The notes under the pieces were generated by a model, which ran no database searches, was not told where the DNA came from, and worked only from the letters and a program-made list of their open reading frames with translations. The translations under genes were made by a program, and so were the position numbers. A stretch of DNA of 64,000 nucleotides from Gnetum montanum (lineage: Eukaryota > Streptophyta > Gnetopsida > Gnetales > Gnetaceae), in contig MNCI01027477.1 in assembly GCA_015680685.1 (NCBI GenBank), forward strand, positions 179,161 through 243,160, read 5' to 3'. This document shows, piece by piece, positions 1 to 11,092 of this stretch (the stretch's first letter is position 1; each line of letters begins with the position of its first letter).

Positions 1-800
1 AAATCGAAAAGGGATTCCCAAGAGCTTCATGATCTCATGGTCTTGGATTAATTTCCATGGATAGGTGGGGAGTTTACTATAATTGTTATGAAAACTATAT
101 ATAGAAGATTTAGACCAATTAATGGTAGAACCAGAGAGAGAACAATATTGCTCTACTTGGGCTAAAAGTCATTTAACATTATCGGTTGTATTTTGGAGTA
201 GAAAAAAAGAGTCATCAACAAAATGCATATTAAGCAATTGAGGAGAGGAAAAGCGCACGCCATGTAGCATCCCTGATTGAATATCATGGTTAATTTGATG
301 GCAAAGGAAATCCGCAACAATGATAAAGAGATAAGGGGCAAGAGGACAGCCTTGTCTTATTGATCTATGTATTGCAAAGGGGGCGGTGATGCCAAAGGTG
401 GTGGCTATTCTCACATTAGCATCTGAGAAGAGACATTTCACCATATGAAGATAGTTGGAGCCAAAACCTAGTTTTGACATAGTTTGAAGGATAAAGTTCC
501 ACTTAATGTTGTCGTAGGCCTTGGCATAGTCCAATTTCATTAAAAGGATGTCTTGGCCATCATCCTCAGCCCACTGTAAACCTTCCCAAGCAGCCACAAC
601 ATTATCTAAGATATAACGCCCTGGGACAAATCCGGTTTGTTGAGGGGATATAATTTTATGAAGGAATTTTTTCAAACGTAAGGCTAAGCATTTGGCCCAA
701 ATTTTGTATACCACATTAAGAAGAGTAATGGGTCGCCAATTAGCTATACTAGTAGGGTCTCCTGATTTGGGAAGGAGGCGAATAATCCCAAGATTTTAGT
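1..800 (-). pseudogene. L1-type LINE reverse transcriptase fragment
   Basis: This is part of the reverse transcriptase of a plant L1-like non-LTR retrotransposon, which copies its RNA into DNA at the target site. Reading the minus strand from about 783, the frame gives RLLPKSGDPTSIANWRPIT, then QTGFVPGR, LDYAKAYDNIKW (motif A with catalytic Asp), RQGCPLAPYLF (motif B) and FVDDS (motif C, usually FADD), all in L1 order. A TAA stop precedes the first motif, and a TGA at 169-171 interrupts the frame after motif C. L1-like sequence (INWSKS) continues beyond that stop to the window edge. No endonuclease domain or 3' tail is visible. It abuts the end of the T1 integrase near 800-830. It is a dead fragment; the family assignment is firm. 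Confidence 0.9.
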
Positions 801-830
801 GTTGTAATAAAATAATTGGCTACATAATAG

Positions 831-1065
831 TAGTGCTTTAAAAGCTTTTGTTAATAGGATTTGGAACTTGATGTCCTTCTAGATTAGACAAAATGTAGAT
901 TCCATTTTGCAAAGAGAGAACCACCAAAAAAGGACTGTACCAATTGTGGGAGAACTTAGTATCTTTGGAGTTTGAAAAATGATGAAGCATTAGATCATCT
1001 TCATGAATTTTTTTTAATTTTTATGTATTTAGAATAGCAACATTTAATGTCCTCTTAATATCCAT
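831..1065 (-). pseudogene. T1 integrase C-terminal domain
   Basis: This is the C-terminal DNA-binding part of the T1 integrase, separated from its core by the solo LTR at 1066-1479. The minus strand reads HEDDLMLHH, then HNWYSPFLV (the GPF/Y-like module of gypsy integrases, usually W.GPY/F), NGIYILSNLEGHQVPNPINK, close to the usual end of Tat-lineage integrases (LTDLDGN...PIN...LKKYY). It stops near 831 and meets the L1 fragment. Stops and substitutions show it is not functional. Confidence 0.75.
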
Positions 1066-1479
1066 TGATGAGCATTCACATGTAATCTGATCGAATTTCG
1101 CAAACTATAATTACTAAGTACAGTAGAGCTAAATTGTGTGCTGTTCATTAGTTGTCTTCCCGATCCCACTTGTGGAATGCAATTGTATGGTTAAGTCGGG
1201 TTAAGTGTGATTGAGGCATATGATTTTTATTATTTTGTGTTTTTTTATGGAATTACTCACCTAGAACAAGAATAAAAGCAAGAGTGATTAATTGGTAAGT
1301 AAACTATAGTCTAATTCAACCTAACATAAGTAAGTAACCATTCCCACTTCTCGGACACATCCTAAACTTCCATGCATCTTGTGATATCGAATGTATGATA
1401 TTGCATCTTGGGCTACGATATCGCACACCAGATATCACAGCCACCCCAATATCGGGGTGATGAAAAACATGATTTATCA
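1066..1479 (-). mobile_element. Family B solo LTR with internal deletion
   Basis: This segment starts TGATGAGC and ends TTTATCA on the plus strand. It matches the E3 LTR at 56540-57403 over most of its length, including the stretch around 1135-1260 and the final part with GATATC motifs and GGTGATGAAAAACATGATTT. About 40 bp near the start and a large block including the TATA region are missing, so it is 414 bp instead of about 864. The flanks are TCCAT and TCCTG, at best an imperfect target duplication. On both sides the T1 integrase frame continues, which shows it landed inside that gene. No internal region is present, so it is a solo LTR left by LTR-LTR recombination. Confidence 0.8.
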
Positions 1480-2290
1480 TCCTGTCATTGTTTTTAAAGG
1501 TGATTCAACTCAACACATCACATGATGTTGTTATATTAATGTGAATACTAATCATGTAGAGTAACATAGAGATATGAGATAGGAACCTCAACTGGTAAGA
1601 TTACCTTAGAATCATAGGTTAGAAGGATATGACTAGTAATCGTACAAAAGTTAGTATAGTAGACCCGAAGAGTATGAGATAGTTGTATGTGCCAATTTCA
1701 TTGGGCTTTATTGACCATGGTATGAAGAAAATGGATGACAGCCTTGTTAGTGGATTTGGCTTGACCATTGGATTGAGGGTAGTATGGTGAAGAAAATGAT
1801 TCGGTAATGTGATATATGAAGCAAAAGTTAGCTATCTCCTTACTTTTGAATTGAGATTCATTTTCAATTACAATTTGGAGAGGTACATCGAAGTAGGTTA
1901 TAATATGGTTAAGAATGAAATGGAAAATGAAGTACGACTTTGTAGAACACAAAACAACTTCTACCCACTTAGTAAAGTATTTAAAGTAGTTAAAATAAAT
2001 TGGTTCTTGGAAGATGAAGGAGGGCTAATAACACTAATAAGATCTAGATCTCATTTTTGAAAAAGTCATGTAATTTAAGATACATTAAATTCTTGTCAAG
2101 GAAGATAGATAAATGATGCATTTCTTTGGCAAGTATTGCATGTTTTGATGAGATTATAAGCATCTTTAGCTAAGGTTGGCCACCAATAGCCTAAAGAGAT
2201 AATATGACTAGTCAAAGATCCTAATTCTAAGTTTAGGATCTTAGATTTAAGGACCATCTTAGATTTAGTTGAATTAAGACAATGTAGAAG
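1480..2290 (-). pseudogene. T1 integrase, zinc-binding and catalytic core
   Basis: This is an integrase relic, the enzyme that inserts retrotransposon cDNA. The minus strand from about 2230 reads GYWWPTLAKDAYNLIKTCNTCQRNA, the second half of the HHCC zinc domain (CNTCQ). An open stretch at 1952-1698 then contains FDVPLQIVIENESQFKSKE (the second catalytic Asp, normally DNG.QF, is Glu-Asn here) and FSSPYYPQSNGQAKSTNK (the third acidic residue, normally Glu in QAE, is Lys). After a TGA it continues with NWHIQLSHTL and VILPVEVPISYL. Two catalytic positions are lost, so it cannot be active. It continues across the solo LTR into 1065-831. Confidence 0.88.
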
Positions 2291-3441
2291 AGAACTTATA
2301 AAAGAAACTTAACATAAAATATTAAGATGCATCGATTGGAAATGTCTACTACATTTACATAAGCATGTTTCATTAGGTTACTAGGTGGTTCTCTAGTGGT
2401 AAGATAATAAAAAAGGTCAACATATTACTATTTTTTATTATATGTATTGATAACATTGATTGAGATATTAGAAGATTGTGTGATAAGCATTAAGCAAACA
2501 GATTGCACAAGTTAATCTCATATGGCAAATGGATAACTATAAATTACAAATGTTGCCAAAGCATCAGCTAGCATGTTTTCAAAACGTGGAATTTAACTCA
2601 AGGTATAAGAGACAAAAGACATAATAAGTTTCTTAGCCATTTCTAGATAAGAAATAAGGTGATGAGCTTTATAGTCATATTCACCATTAACTTGGTTTAC
2701 GATGAGTTTAGAGTTACCATAAATAGGAATGGTTTGATTTTGATTCTGTAAGGCTAGCAAGAGACAATGAATTAGAGTCTCAGATTCAACTACATTATTA
2801 GTGAACAGAAAATCCAAGTTTATAAGATATGTAGAGAATTTGGTTAGTAGAAAACATAAGAACACAAGTTGCACTAGATTCAAAAGAAGTATGAGCTTCA
2901 TCGCAATAAAGAAAAACATTTGAATTCTTAATGTCACCATGTAAGCTATAAATAACATTATTTGATTCAAAAGAAGAAATAAGATTAACTATGACTTGAT
3001 TCTTAATAGAATGCTAATATAGAAAACAAAGGTTAAATGTAATAAGGAAAGTTTTTCAATGGGCTAAGCCATGATTATTAGAAAGATTATTAGTGATTAT
3101 CTTAAGAATATTATATTTGTATATAACAAATACTCTACTATTTAAAATATAGTGCATTCAATTTTTAAGAGCAAAGATAAGACTTAGATAAAAACTTTAA
3201 ATGTTGGAATACCTAGTTTCAGAACCCAAGAAAGGATGAGATATGTAATATATAGGAAGATTAGCTCTATCTTCTCATGTTTGAGAAAGCATGGTAGATA
3301 TGGAATGGTAAGACTTAGAAAGATGAGATAAAAAGTTTGTTGGAATTATGAAGGATGTAGAATGTGAAGAGTATTCAAAACTGCTTCGATAGAATCAAAG
3401 GCCTTTTAACACTTATCATCCCAAATGAAAGTGTTATATTT
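2291..3441 (-). pseudogene. T1 RNase H region, gypsy-type plus archaeal-type
   Basis: RNase H digests the RNA of the RNA-DNA hybrid during reverse transcription. Next to E1 the minus strand reads FIWDDKC.KAFDSIEAVLN, the start of the gypsy RNase H/connection domain (usually F.W...CQ.AF..IK..L). Further on come FLYCDEAHTSFESSA and, at 2970-2593, TNNVVESETLIHCLLLAL, IPIYGNSKLIVNQVNGEYDYK and HHLISYLEMAKKL. That order (D..., TNN.AE.E.L, DS.LV..QV.G) is the second RNase H found in plant Tat elements. The third motif has Asn where Asp is expected. Frames shift and several stops occur. The open stretch at 2593-2970 is the best preserved part. Confidence 0.82.
3437..3441. repeat. Left target-site duplication of E1 (TATTT)
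   Basis: TATTT lies immediately before the E1 left terminus TGATGA, and the same TATTT follows the right terminus CTCATCA at 11982-11986. An exact 5 bp duplication is the usual mark of Ty3/gypsy integration, so both ends of E1 are intact. Confidence 0.9.
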
Positions 3442-4316
3442 TGATGAACCATGATTTGTCAGGCTCTGATATCAGACCCATAATATCAGGTATGCAATAT
3501 CATAACCTAGCTAACGATATTGGATGCACGATATCGTGGTTCCTATGTAAGCCTATAAATACCACATTTGGGCACATAGGAAAGAGGGTAGTAAGTTTTA
3601 GAGTTAGATTCAGTAGGTGTAAGTGTAGAGTCTTTTTGTTCATTTTTAGTTCCTCTCAATCCTTTCCCCAGTGCATGCTTGTAGTGTGATGATTGTAATT
3701 GTACGGAACCTTTATTCGAGTGTGACATACTTGGACATGCACATGACCAGCAATAAAGATCAAGATTACTTCATCATTGCAGCATTCACTTAGCTTTAAT
3801 TGTTAATTGTTATTTATTGTTTCCTTTAGTTAATATTTACTTTCTTGTCAATTATAGTTCATGTTATTAATGCAGAATGAGTATGACTTAATCATGAGCA
3901 TTTAAGTGTGACTACTTGGTAACCTAGTAGCGTATCTAGGAGTGCTCAAGTAATATATGCTTAGTAATCCTAGAAGTAGTACACAAGGTCCAAGATGTGT
4001 ATGGATGATTAAGGATGGGTGCTCATCACACTTAGGCTAGCTTAGATTCTCTTCTCCCACTCCCTCTTAGCTTAAAACAAAGTTATTTTCCATTACCTCT
4101 AGGAGTAGAACTAGTTTAGAAGTCATATCATACACCTCACTCTAGACTAAATCATACATGACAAAGCAAATACTAGTCTAGGTGGGAAGACAACGAACTA
4201 CGATCAATGTGTAACTATCTAGATACCACAACTAGCCCATCTGTGGAGTTCGACCGGATCGTGCATGAACACTCATATTTGTATGGTTGAGTGTAGGGGT
4301 ACCTAGCCACTCATCA
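3442..4316 (+). repeat. 5' LTR of E1 (family A)
   Basis: The LTR is 875 bp and runs from TGATGAACC to CACTCATCA; other family A LTRs begin TGATGAGT and end ACTCATCA, an 8 bp inverted terminal repeat. The first 100 bp hold several GATATC or near-GATATC palindromes, followed by TATAAAT at 3554. It pairs with the copy at 11093-11981 and, in reverse orientation, with 12154-12950, 46308-47162 and 52115-52928. Confidence 0.92.
3554..3560 (+). promoter_or_regulatory. TATA box of the E1 5' LTR
   Basis: TATAAAT sits just after the GATATC-rich stretch and is kept in every full-length LTR of the A/B group here (11219-11225 plus; 12879-12885, 47029-47035, 52809-52815 and 57267-57273 minus). Its conserved position supports it as the LTR promoter. 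Activity is inferred. Confidence 0.7.
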
Positions 4317-4317
4317 T

Positions 4318-4335
4318 TGGCGCCATTGCTGAGGA
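4318..4335 (+). promoter_or_regulatory. Primer-binding site of E1, tRNA-Asp type
   Basis: One base after the LTR, TGGCGCCATTGCTGAGGA matches the complement of the 3' end of plant tRNA-Asp (TGGCGCCGTTGCCGGGGA) at 15 of 18 positions; the three differences are transitions. Priming by tRNA-Asp is known for Athila-type elements. The tRNA sequence is from memory. Confidence 0.85.
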
Positions 4336-4450
4336 TGGTGCTAGTTATTTAGATTAGTTATATCATACAAGATCACTATAACGAAGTATTCATGATATAT
4401 CTCTTAGAAAAAAACTTAATTTCAATTAAATCACACACAAATTTACAACA

Positions 4451-6480
4451 ATGTCTCTCTCACAAGACTATGATAATGTAACAACCAGTAAGGTAATTCA
4501 TTGGAGAACCAATGAATTATACGATGATGAAGATGAATTTTTGAGTACTCAATCTGATGTAGGGGTCTCCTATGTACATAAAAAAAAACAACATCATCCC
4601 AACTTACAAACTCATAATCTACCTAGTGACGATGAACCCCTGCTAGCCACTAGGAGCCTAATGCATATACAAGAGGTTGTTCGAATATCCCATAGGCATC
4701 GTAAGGAAAGCCATCTACCCAAGCTTGATTTAAACAACTTTTCCAAATTTTCAGGAGGCTATGATTTAATCTGAAACATCATTTATAAGCCTTCAATGAT
4801 GCTTGTGTATGGAACAATATTGATAATGTGTGGCAAAAAATTAAGCTCTTTCATACGATAGTCGTTGGCCAAGAAAAAGTATGGTATAGGTCTTTAAAGC
4901 CAAAATCAATTCGACGTTGGCCAATAATGATGGAACTATTTAATGAAAAATATCAAACCTATGTAAGAGTGTCAACCTTGAGGAGACAAATCCAAGAATG
5001 GAAACAGGGACAACATGAACCCTTGGACATGGCCTTAGAAAGATACTGTTCATTGTTAAACAATTGCCCAGGCCATGGATTCTCTGAGAAAAGGCTAATG
5101 TATCACATCATGGATGGGCTACATAATGAAACAAGGGAAACCCTAGGGATGTATGCCCTAGGTCAACTATACAAACTACGGACCCACTAATTCCAAGAGC
5201 TTATTAAGTAGGTAGAAAAAGAACAAGGAGAAATGGCTAAATGGGAGAACGTTGAAAGCTCTCAATGGGACTAAAATCTCAAATTAGCAAAGGTCCATGA
5301 TCATGAAGAGGAGAAATCAACTCACCTCAAGGAGGTGGAATCATCTTTGCCAATACTACAATCACTATATGAAATTGAGGCAAAGATCAATAAGATGATG
5401 GAATGGATGCATGAAAAATGTGGAGAATATACCAACACTATTAGAGGTAGAACCATGAAAAACCAAGAAGTAGGAAAAAACACCCTTAGACAATCGGAAA
5501 GAAGGGTTGAAGAGAATAAGAACTCAATTGCTAATCATACATATCAATGTAACATTTGCCTATATGATCACCCCAAAGGTCAATGCCCCATCTTCTCAAA
5601 TTTACCTGAGCATTGGGGAAGAATGTTACATCTAGAGTTCATACAAAAATGTTGTGTTTAATCATAGTGGTAGAAATCCCAGTTGTGGGGGAGGCCACCC
5701 CCAAATTGGTCACACCCTTCATATCATCCAAACCCAAGCACTTATCAGGTTTAGCATCTTGTTTTCCCAACTGGGTCAACATTCTCTATCTCACCACATT
5801 GTTATCATTCTCCTAAATACTATTAACCCATGTCCTTTCCCATAAGATCACCACCTCATGTTCCTTATACTTCTCCTTACCCTCAATCTTTGCATCCTTC
5901 ACCTCCTTCTACATCACCACCAATAGTACCAGAAGGTTTTGCACCACAGCATCAACCCACGAACGTTACTTGTGCTGCTACTGTCAATTGCAGTGGGAAT
6001 CCTCCACAACATCAAAGGCATCCCTTCTTTAGACATGACCATAGAAAGGGACATCATAGTTTCAAGACCACTACATCCTCCCACTTAGCATAAGTTCAAC
6101 ACTATGGTGAATCTTTCTCCTCGAACTCAACACCTCATGTTACCTTATTAGGACCACCAATCAATACTCCAACAACCATGCGGGCCAATGAATATAGCCA
6201 TGTAGGGAGACATATCAATCCTTGCATACCATCTTATGGTCAAGGGTGGCATAGTGGGTCAACTTTGTATCAATGAAACTCATCTTCCAACTTGCCCCAT
6301 TATGTCAACTTTAATATAGTGTGTGCACCCAATTTGGGTATATTCCAACCATGACATCAAAAGACACCCAATGGTTTGGATATGACCAGGTCCCAATATT
6401 TGTGAAATGCATGGATCCAACCCTTCCATTTATTAATTCTCATTATGATCAAAAGTTTAGTTATGGGGGATATCCCTCAT
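4451..6480 (+). pseudogene. E1 gag-like gene
   Basis: This encodes a gag-like capsid and nucleocapsid protein. The start ATG at 4451 opens with MSLSQDYDNVTTSK, shared with E2 (MHLLQDYDNATSSE). A frameshift near 4775 leads to the capsid core at 4828-5190, with WQKIKLFHTIVVGQEKVWY, LFNEKYQTY and EPLDMALERY, similar to the plant retrotransposon gag domain. A charged, possibly coiled segment follows (5335-5530). A zinc-knuckle-like CNICLYDHPKGQC lies at 5548-5586, with spacing C-x2-C-x3-H-x4-C instead of the usual x4 before His. After a frameshift near 5660 a Pro-rich tail runs to about 6480 with stops. No protease follows. Dead copy; the gag assignment is good. Confidence 0.85.
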
Positions 6481-8565
6481 TATAAAAAACAGAATTAATA
6501 AATGTTTTTCCTTTTCTTTAATTTTACAATTTTTTGTTTTCTAGTTTTTTATCTTTCGATTTTTTATTTGATCTTTTTATTGGTTGGTTCATCTTTTTAT
6601 TTATTATTTTATCTTTTTATCTTTTTATGGGTAATCTCATCTATGAATAAAACACTCCTGTGACTTGTTGGTTGAGGTGTTGTTCTATGCTATCAAGTCT
6701 TAGGTGACTAATTACTTGGATAGTGAGCCCATCACATCCACCTACCCATTCTATTAATAAGATGTTCTATTCTAGGCCCGATGATATTATTAACATCATT
6801 AAAACTTAAAGTAAATTTGTGCTTATTATGCCCAGACTGAAAAATGATGGACTAAGAGGGAATGGCCAGGGTGTGACATCAAGGGGACTTGTGGATTCTC
6901 TTTAGTGACATCTATAGGAGTTACCATGCAGCTTGGGTGTACTAAGATCCTTGTAGATCTAATGAAAAATGGAAGTAAGAGTAATAAAGACACTCACTCA
7001 AGAAACCCAATGCTCTCCTAGGGGGTCCCACTAGAAAGACATGCACCCATGCTTCAAGGTAGGCAGATTCTCTAGATTAAGCATGCAAAAAAGAAAAAGA
7101 AAAAGAAAAAAAAGAAAAAACCATGTGTGTCGCAGAGAAATTCCAAATCACTCCTCCCTTGGAAAAAATGCCAAGTGATCGTACACCTTGCTGTCATGGT
7201 GCTCTTATGGTTGTCCATCATTGGATGAAGCAATGCAATGTCATTGATCAAAGGAATGGGCTTGGTCTTGATTTTGGAGCAATAGGCTAATGACACATTA
7301 ATCACATCCTACAATCAAGATTCATTGTGCCTTGGGTCAGTTACCTCATGTCCCAATCTCTGCAATCCCTTCTACAATTTGCTTCATCTCATTGTTCACG
7401 TATTTCTGACTCGTGTCTTGTGTAGCATTGAATTCATATCTCATCACGGTGGTATCTACATGTGTGTGTTTTGTGCAACTAGTATGGATCACATTTCACC
7501 CTTCTAGTACCTACGGACATTTTCAGGGTGGTTACGTAAGGGCATCATAGGTAGGAACCTGCTTTGGGGAGGACCCACTTGTGTAACTTTTGTAATTTAC
7601 ACTCATTGCACATCACCACCACATCATTTTATACCCTCCAAGTACTTCATTGCCAAATTTATTCTTTCCTTTATCGTCCTTTTAATTCCAACGTTCCTAT
7701 GCACCATAACATGTCCTTTTTCCTCATTCTATTCATGAATTTCATTATTAGATTCTACCCCATTATACTTTTTGTGCCTTTCAGTCTATTCAATGTTACC
7801 TTGGACCTTTCCAATTACCCTCAAATCCTTCATTTTTTTGGCCTTGGAAATTTAGAAATTCATTAATTTTACTAAGTACCCTATTTTCAATAGGCCTCGA
7901 TATCTTGGGTTCATGCTATCAAGTACGTGATATTGCGTCCATAAAAACTATATATATGGAACCCCCCATGCATGTCAACATCATTTTACACTATTCATAT
8001 GAGGGGAGTTGATCAAATTTTCTTCCATGAACTTGCTAGATTGCGCACCTATCATTCAAACATCCATAACTTTCTTGTTAATGCTCCGATTCCCATTCTG
8101 ATTGAACCCATTTGAACCCGGACTGTTTAGCTTAGTCATGGGGGAAGGGTATGCTCCAAGTTGCATGTAATGTTTCCAAAATTTATCATTGCTCAAAGGA
8201 TATCATAAAGGGTAAATGACCATAGAAACTATTAAACATGTTGCCAAATCAATTTTCTCTCTTCACTCATACCATGAGAATTAATTTTTGGAGCCACCTA
8301 ATCAAATTGGGCCTAATATCAAAACTTTTAGAGTAAATTTTCATAAAATTTCCTAACTTTGAATCACATGAAACAAAAAATAAATTCATTAAAGGCAAGA
8401 AGTAAGGGTATAAGTCACATTTTGTAGATAACCTTACTAATAGTTAGCCCTGTGTGATTACAAATGGGCCCTAAATGTGGACAGCAAGGAGGGCCCTTTC
8501 AAGGTGTGTTCAAATGACCAAGGAGAGGTAGAGGCCAGGCATCTCCGAAGGAACATATAGAATAG
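6481..8565 (+). other. E1 non-coding internal region
   Basis: I see no convincing gene here. It begins with a T-rich tract (6500-6630) with repeated ATCTTTTTAT, continues through a purine-rich patch (about 7083-7120) and includes GCTTTGGGGAGGACCCAC at 7561-7578, which recurs exactly in E2 and E3 in reverse orientation. GATATC-like motifs appear again near 7905-7935. The whole stretch has a recognisable counterpart in E2 (about 48060-50040), so it belongs to the family and is not a later insertion. Its role is unknown; it may hold packaging or RNA-structure signals, or be the remnant of a deleted pol region. Confidence 0.7.
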
Positions 8566-11088
8566 GAGGCATAATCATTCAACATCCATCAAGAGCCTCC
8601 TGTTATTGTGCAATTGAGACTAGCTAAAAGAGGAGCCGCTGAAGCACTTGAACAGGGACAACATCTCACGTTATCCCTAGAATGTGTTCAGGTAATCCAC
8701 AAAAGATCCATGTCAATAGCCATGATCATGGAACTCAAATTTGGACCTCTCACTAAGTTCGCTCTTGAAGCAGTCAAGGACCAACTCAAAGGATCCCCAT
8801 TATGGCCTATCCTCTCTAAAAGTGGTGCTTGGGACTTGGGAGAGATGTACCAATTTTGGCACAATAAAGAAGAAGACACCACAGTTGATATTGATGGTGT
8901 TTCTGTAGATTTCTCTACCAAAGCCATTTTGGAAGTGTTAAATCTTTCGAATACAGGGCCAAAAGTTGCTCACCTATCCACTTGCTCTAATGCTAATGTG
9001 CGAAAAATTTGGTTGAAAAAAATGTACGACAAGGAAGAGAAGGTGTATGAAGAGTTGTCCCTAGAGGAGAGGATCTATTTCAAGATCGATACTTATCACA
9101 TCTTTCCCACAAAATGATTGAATAGAATCTCCATGTATGTAGCTAGAGGAAGTACTATATTGATGGGCAAGGTTAATGCTAACCTACCCCATCTGTATCT
9201 CATGGAGATTCTAAGGCAATTTGAGGAACACATGATAGGGAAGTTTGCATTGCCCTTTTCCTGTCTCATTAGGAAGCTATGTTAGCATGCTAGAATTCTG
9301 GGGTACACCAATGACATCCCCAAAAGAGCCCAAAATGCTTTGTTTGTTGAATTGCTAAAGCCACTAGCCCCGGGGAAAAGTGCTGGTGAGACACTAGAGC
9401 TAGAACAAGAATAGATGATGGGGCCCACTACAACTCAAACTATAGGGCCTAGCCAACTTCCAAGCACAAGGCCCAGTCAACAACAATAAGCAGGGCCCAA
9501 CACACGCTAGCAAGACCAACTACCATAGGATTATCGATTGTCGATGAGCCATCTCAGGGCCATCACTGAGACGGTCAGCTGGAGAAGTTGTGATGACACT
9601 AATCTCTTCCAGGTCATCGATGATGCTGTACAATCCATAGTCTCCATTGATCGCACATGGGGCAAGGTGTCAATCCAAACAGAAGGAGGGAGATCACACT
9701 AGTCACAACAGATCTTGGGAAATGCTACATCCTTTCAGGTGTAATTGGAAATTGGTGAAGGTGCCATAGTTATGGTCATGCAGCACCAAGATGCAGTGGG
9801 AGCTACAGAAGTGGTCACAGACCACATCAAGGATTTATTCAATGTCCCTGTTGTGCCATCAGCAGACTTTACGGGAGCACATGATGCTTAAACTTTGGCT
9901 GGTCCCTCAATGACTCCTACAGAGCATGAGGATGTTCTCGATCAGTTGCTACAGATAGGACAAGTGATGATGTCCTTGTTTGACATCCCACAAGATTTCA
10001 CAACAACTCAATCAGAACTCATCTCTACTAAAGGAAAGCTAGTCATGGTAGAGATTAGGGTTGAGCATGTAGAGGTAGAGTTAGAAAGACTCCAAAAGAG
10101 GCTCTTCACCCTGCAAGCTGCATAGCGGGACCCATCTCGATTTATTCCCATAGACTAGCTAGAGTCTTTCAGGATAGAGCAACTTACTAAATTGTTGGAA
10201 AAAAATAAGAAAGTGGTAGAGGAAAAAGAGAAGGCCGATTGGGATGCTTCCAAGGCACAAGAGTAGACATATGTGCATGCCAAAGCACTCAAGGCCTTGC
10301 AAGAGAAGAATAAACATATTATTGCAGACAATCTTTGGTTGATCACTGTGGAAAAACAAAAGAATGTTCTTGAAGAAAATTTTTAGTAGTTGTGAGAACA
10401 ATTAGTCAAGGTCAACCGGGACATAAATTGCTTGGCCAAAGAAAATCAAACCCTTTCAATGGAGGATGTGTACACAATTCGTTAAAAGATGGTAATTGAA
10501 ATAAGCACATGGCAAAACAAGGCCAAGTAACATGAAAAGCTGAAGGCACACTTTAGGGACTAGGTGGGGATGCACAAGTAAGTAGTTAAAAAAGAAATCC
10601 ATATCGCCAAGACCCATATCAACACTCTCAGTGCTTAAAACATTGACTGGTGGGTTATATTGGATACTTATGCATTTGCCCACCAAGCAGAGCTCAAAAG
10701 ACAGGACTTGCAGATACAAGATCTTACAAAGTACATGAAATTGGCAAACCTGTGGTATGCCAACTTAACCATGTTAATAGCAGGACACTCGAGAATAGAG
10801 CTAGAGAAGAAGGTAGCAACTACCTATGCAAAGTATGAAACAGAATTTGTTGAGCACAAGAAGATGCTATAGAAATTAGAAGTGGAAAATTTTGATTTAG
10901 AGGTGGTCAAGGCTAGTTACCAGGGACAAAAGTATATTGTGGCAGACTTGGCTCAATGGCTTACAAATTACTAGGAATACAAGGACAAAGCTAGATCCTA
11001 TGAAGAGGAACGATGGTTGTTTCTGGCTTGGTATGTCAATGCCAACTAGATGTTTCCACAATTGCCATGTCCATGGAAGGTGCCAACT
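8566..11088 (+). pseudogene. E1 ORF2: unknown retroelement protein with coiled-coil half
   Basis: One reading frame can be followed for about 840 codons, broken by about 23 stops. The first part, open at 8608-9114, holds RSMSIAMIMELKFGPLTKFA, GSPLWPILSKSGAWDLGEMY, then VDIDGVSVDFSTKAILEVLN. This vaguely resembles the putative plant transposon protein domain often carried by plant LTR elements, but I cannot confirm it. A Gln- and Pro-rich linker follows (9410-9540), and from about 9895 the frame becomes Lys/Glu-rich and heptad-like (VEVELERLQKRLFTL, RIEQLTKLLEKNKKVVEEK), probably a long coiled coil. The stops are almost all TAG or TAA where CAG or CAA fits. The start is not certain because the open frame extends upstream. 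E2 has a shortened copy. Function unknown. Confidence 0.75.
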
Positions 11089-11092
11089 TCAT

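Noticed and set aside
7072-7305. Minus-strand open frame with a run of Phe codons
   Set aside because: The Phe run comes from a purine tract on the other strand; the region is non-coding in both E1 and E2.
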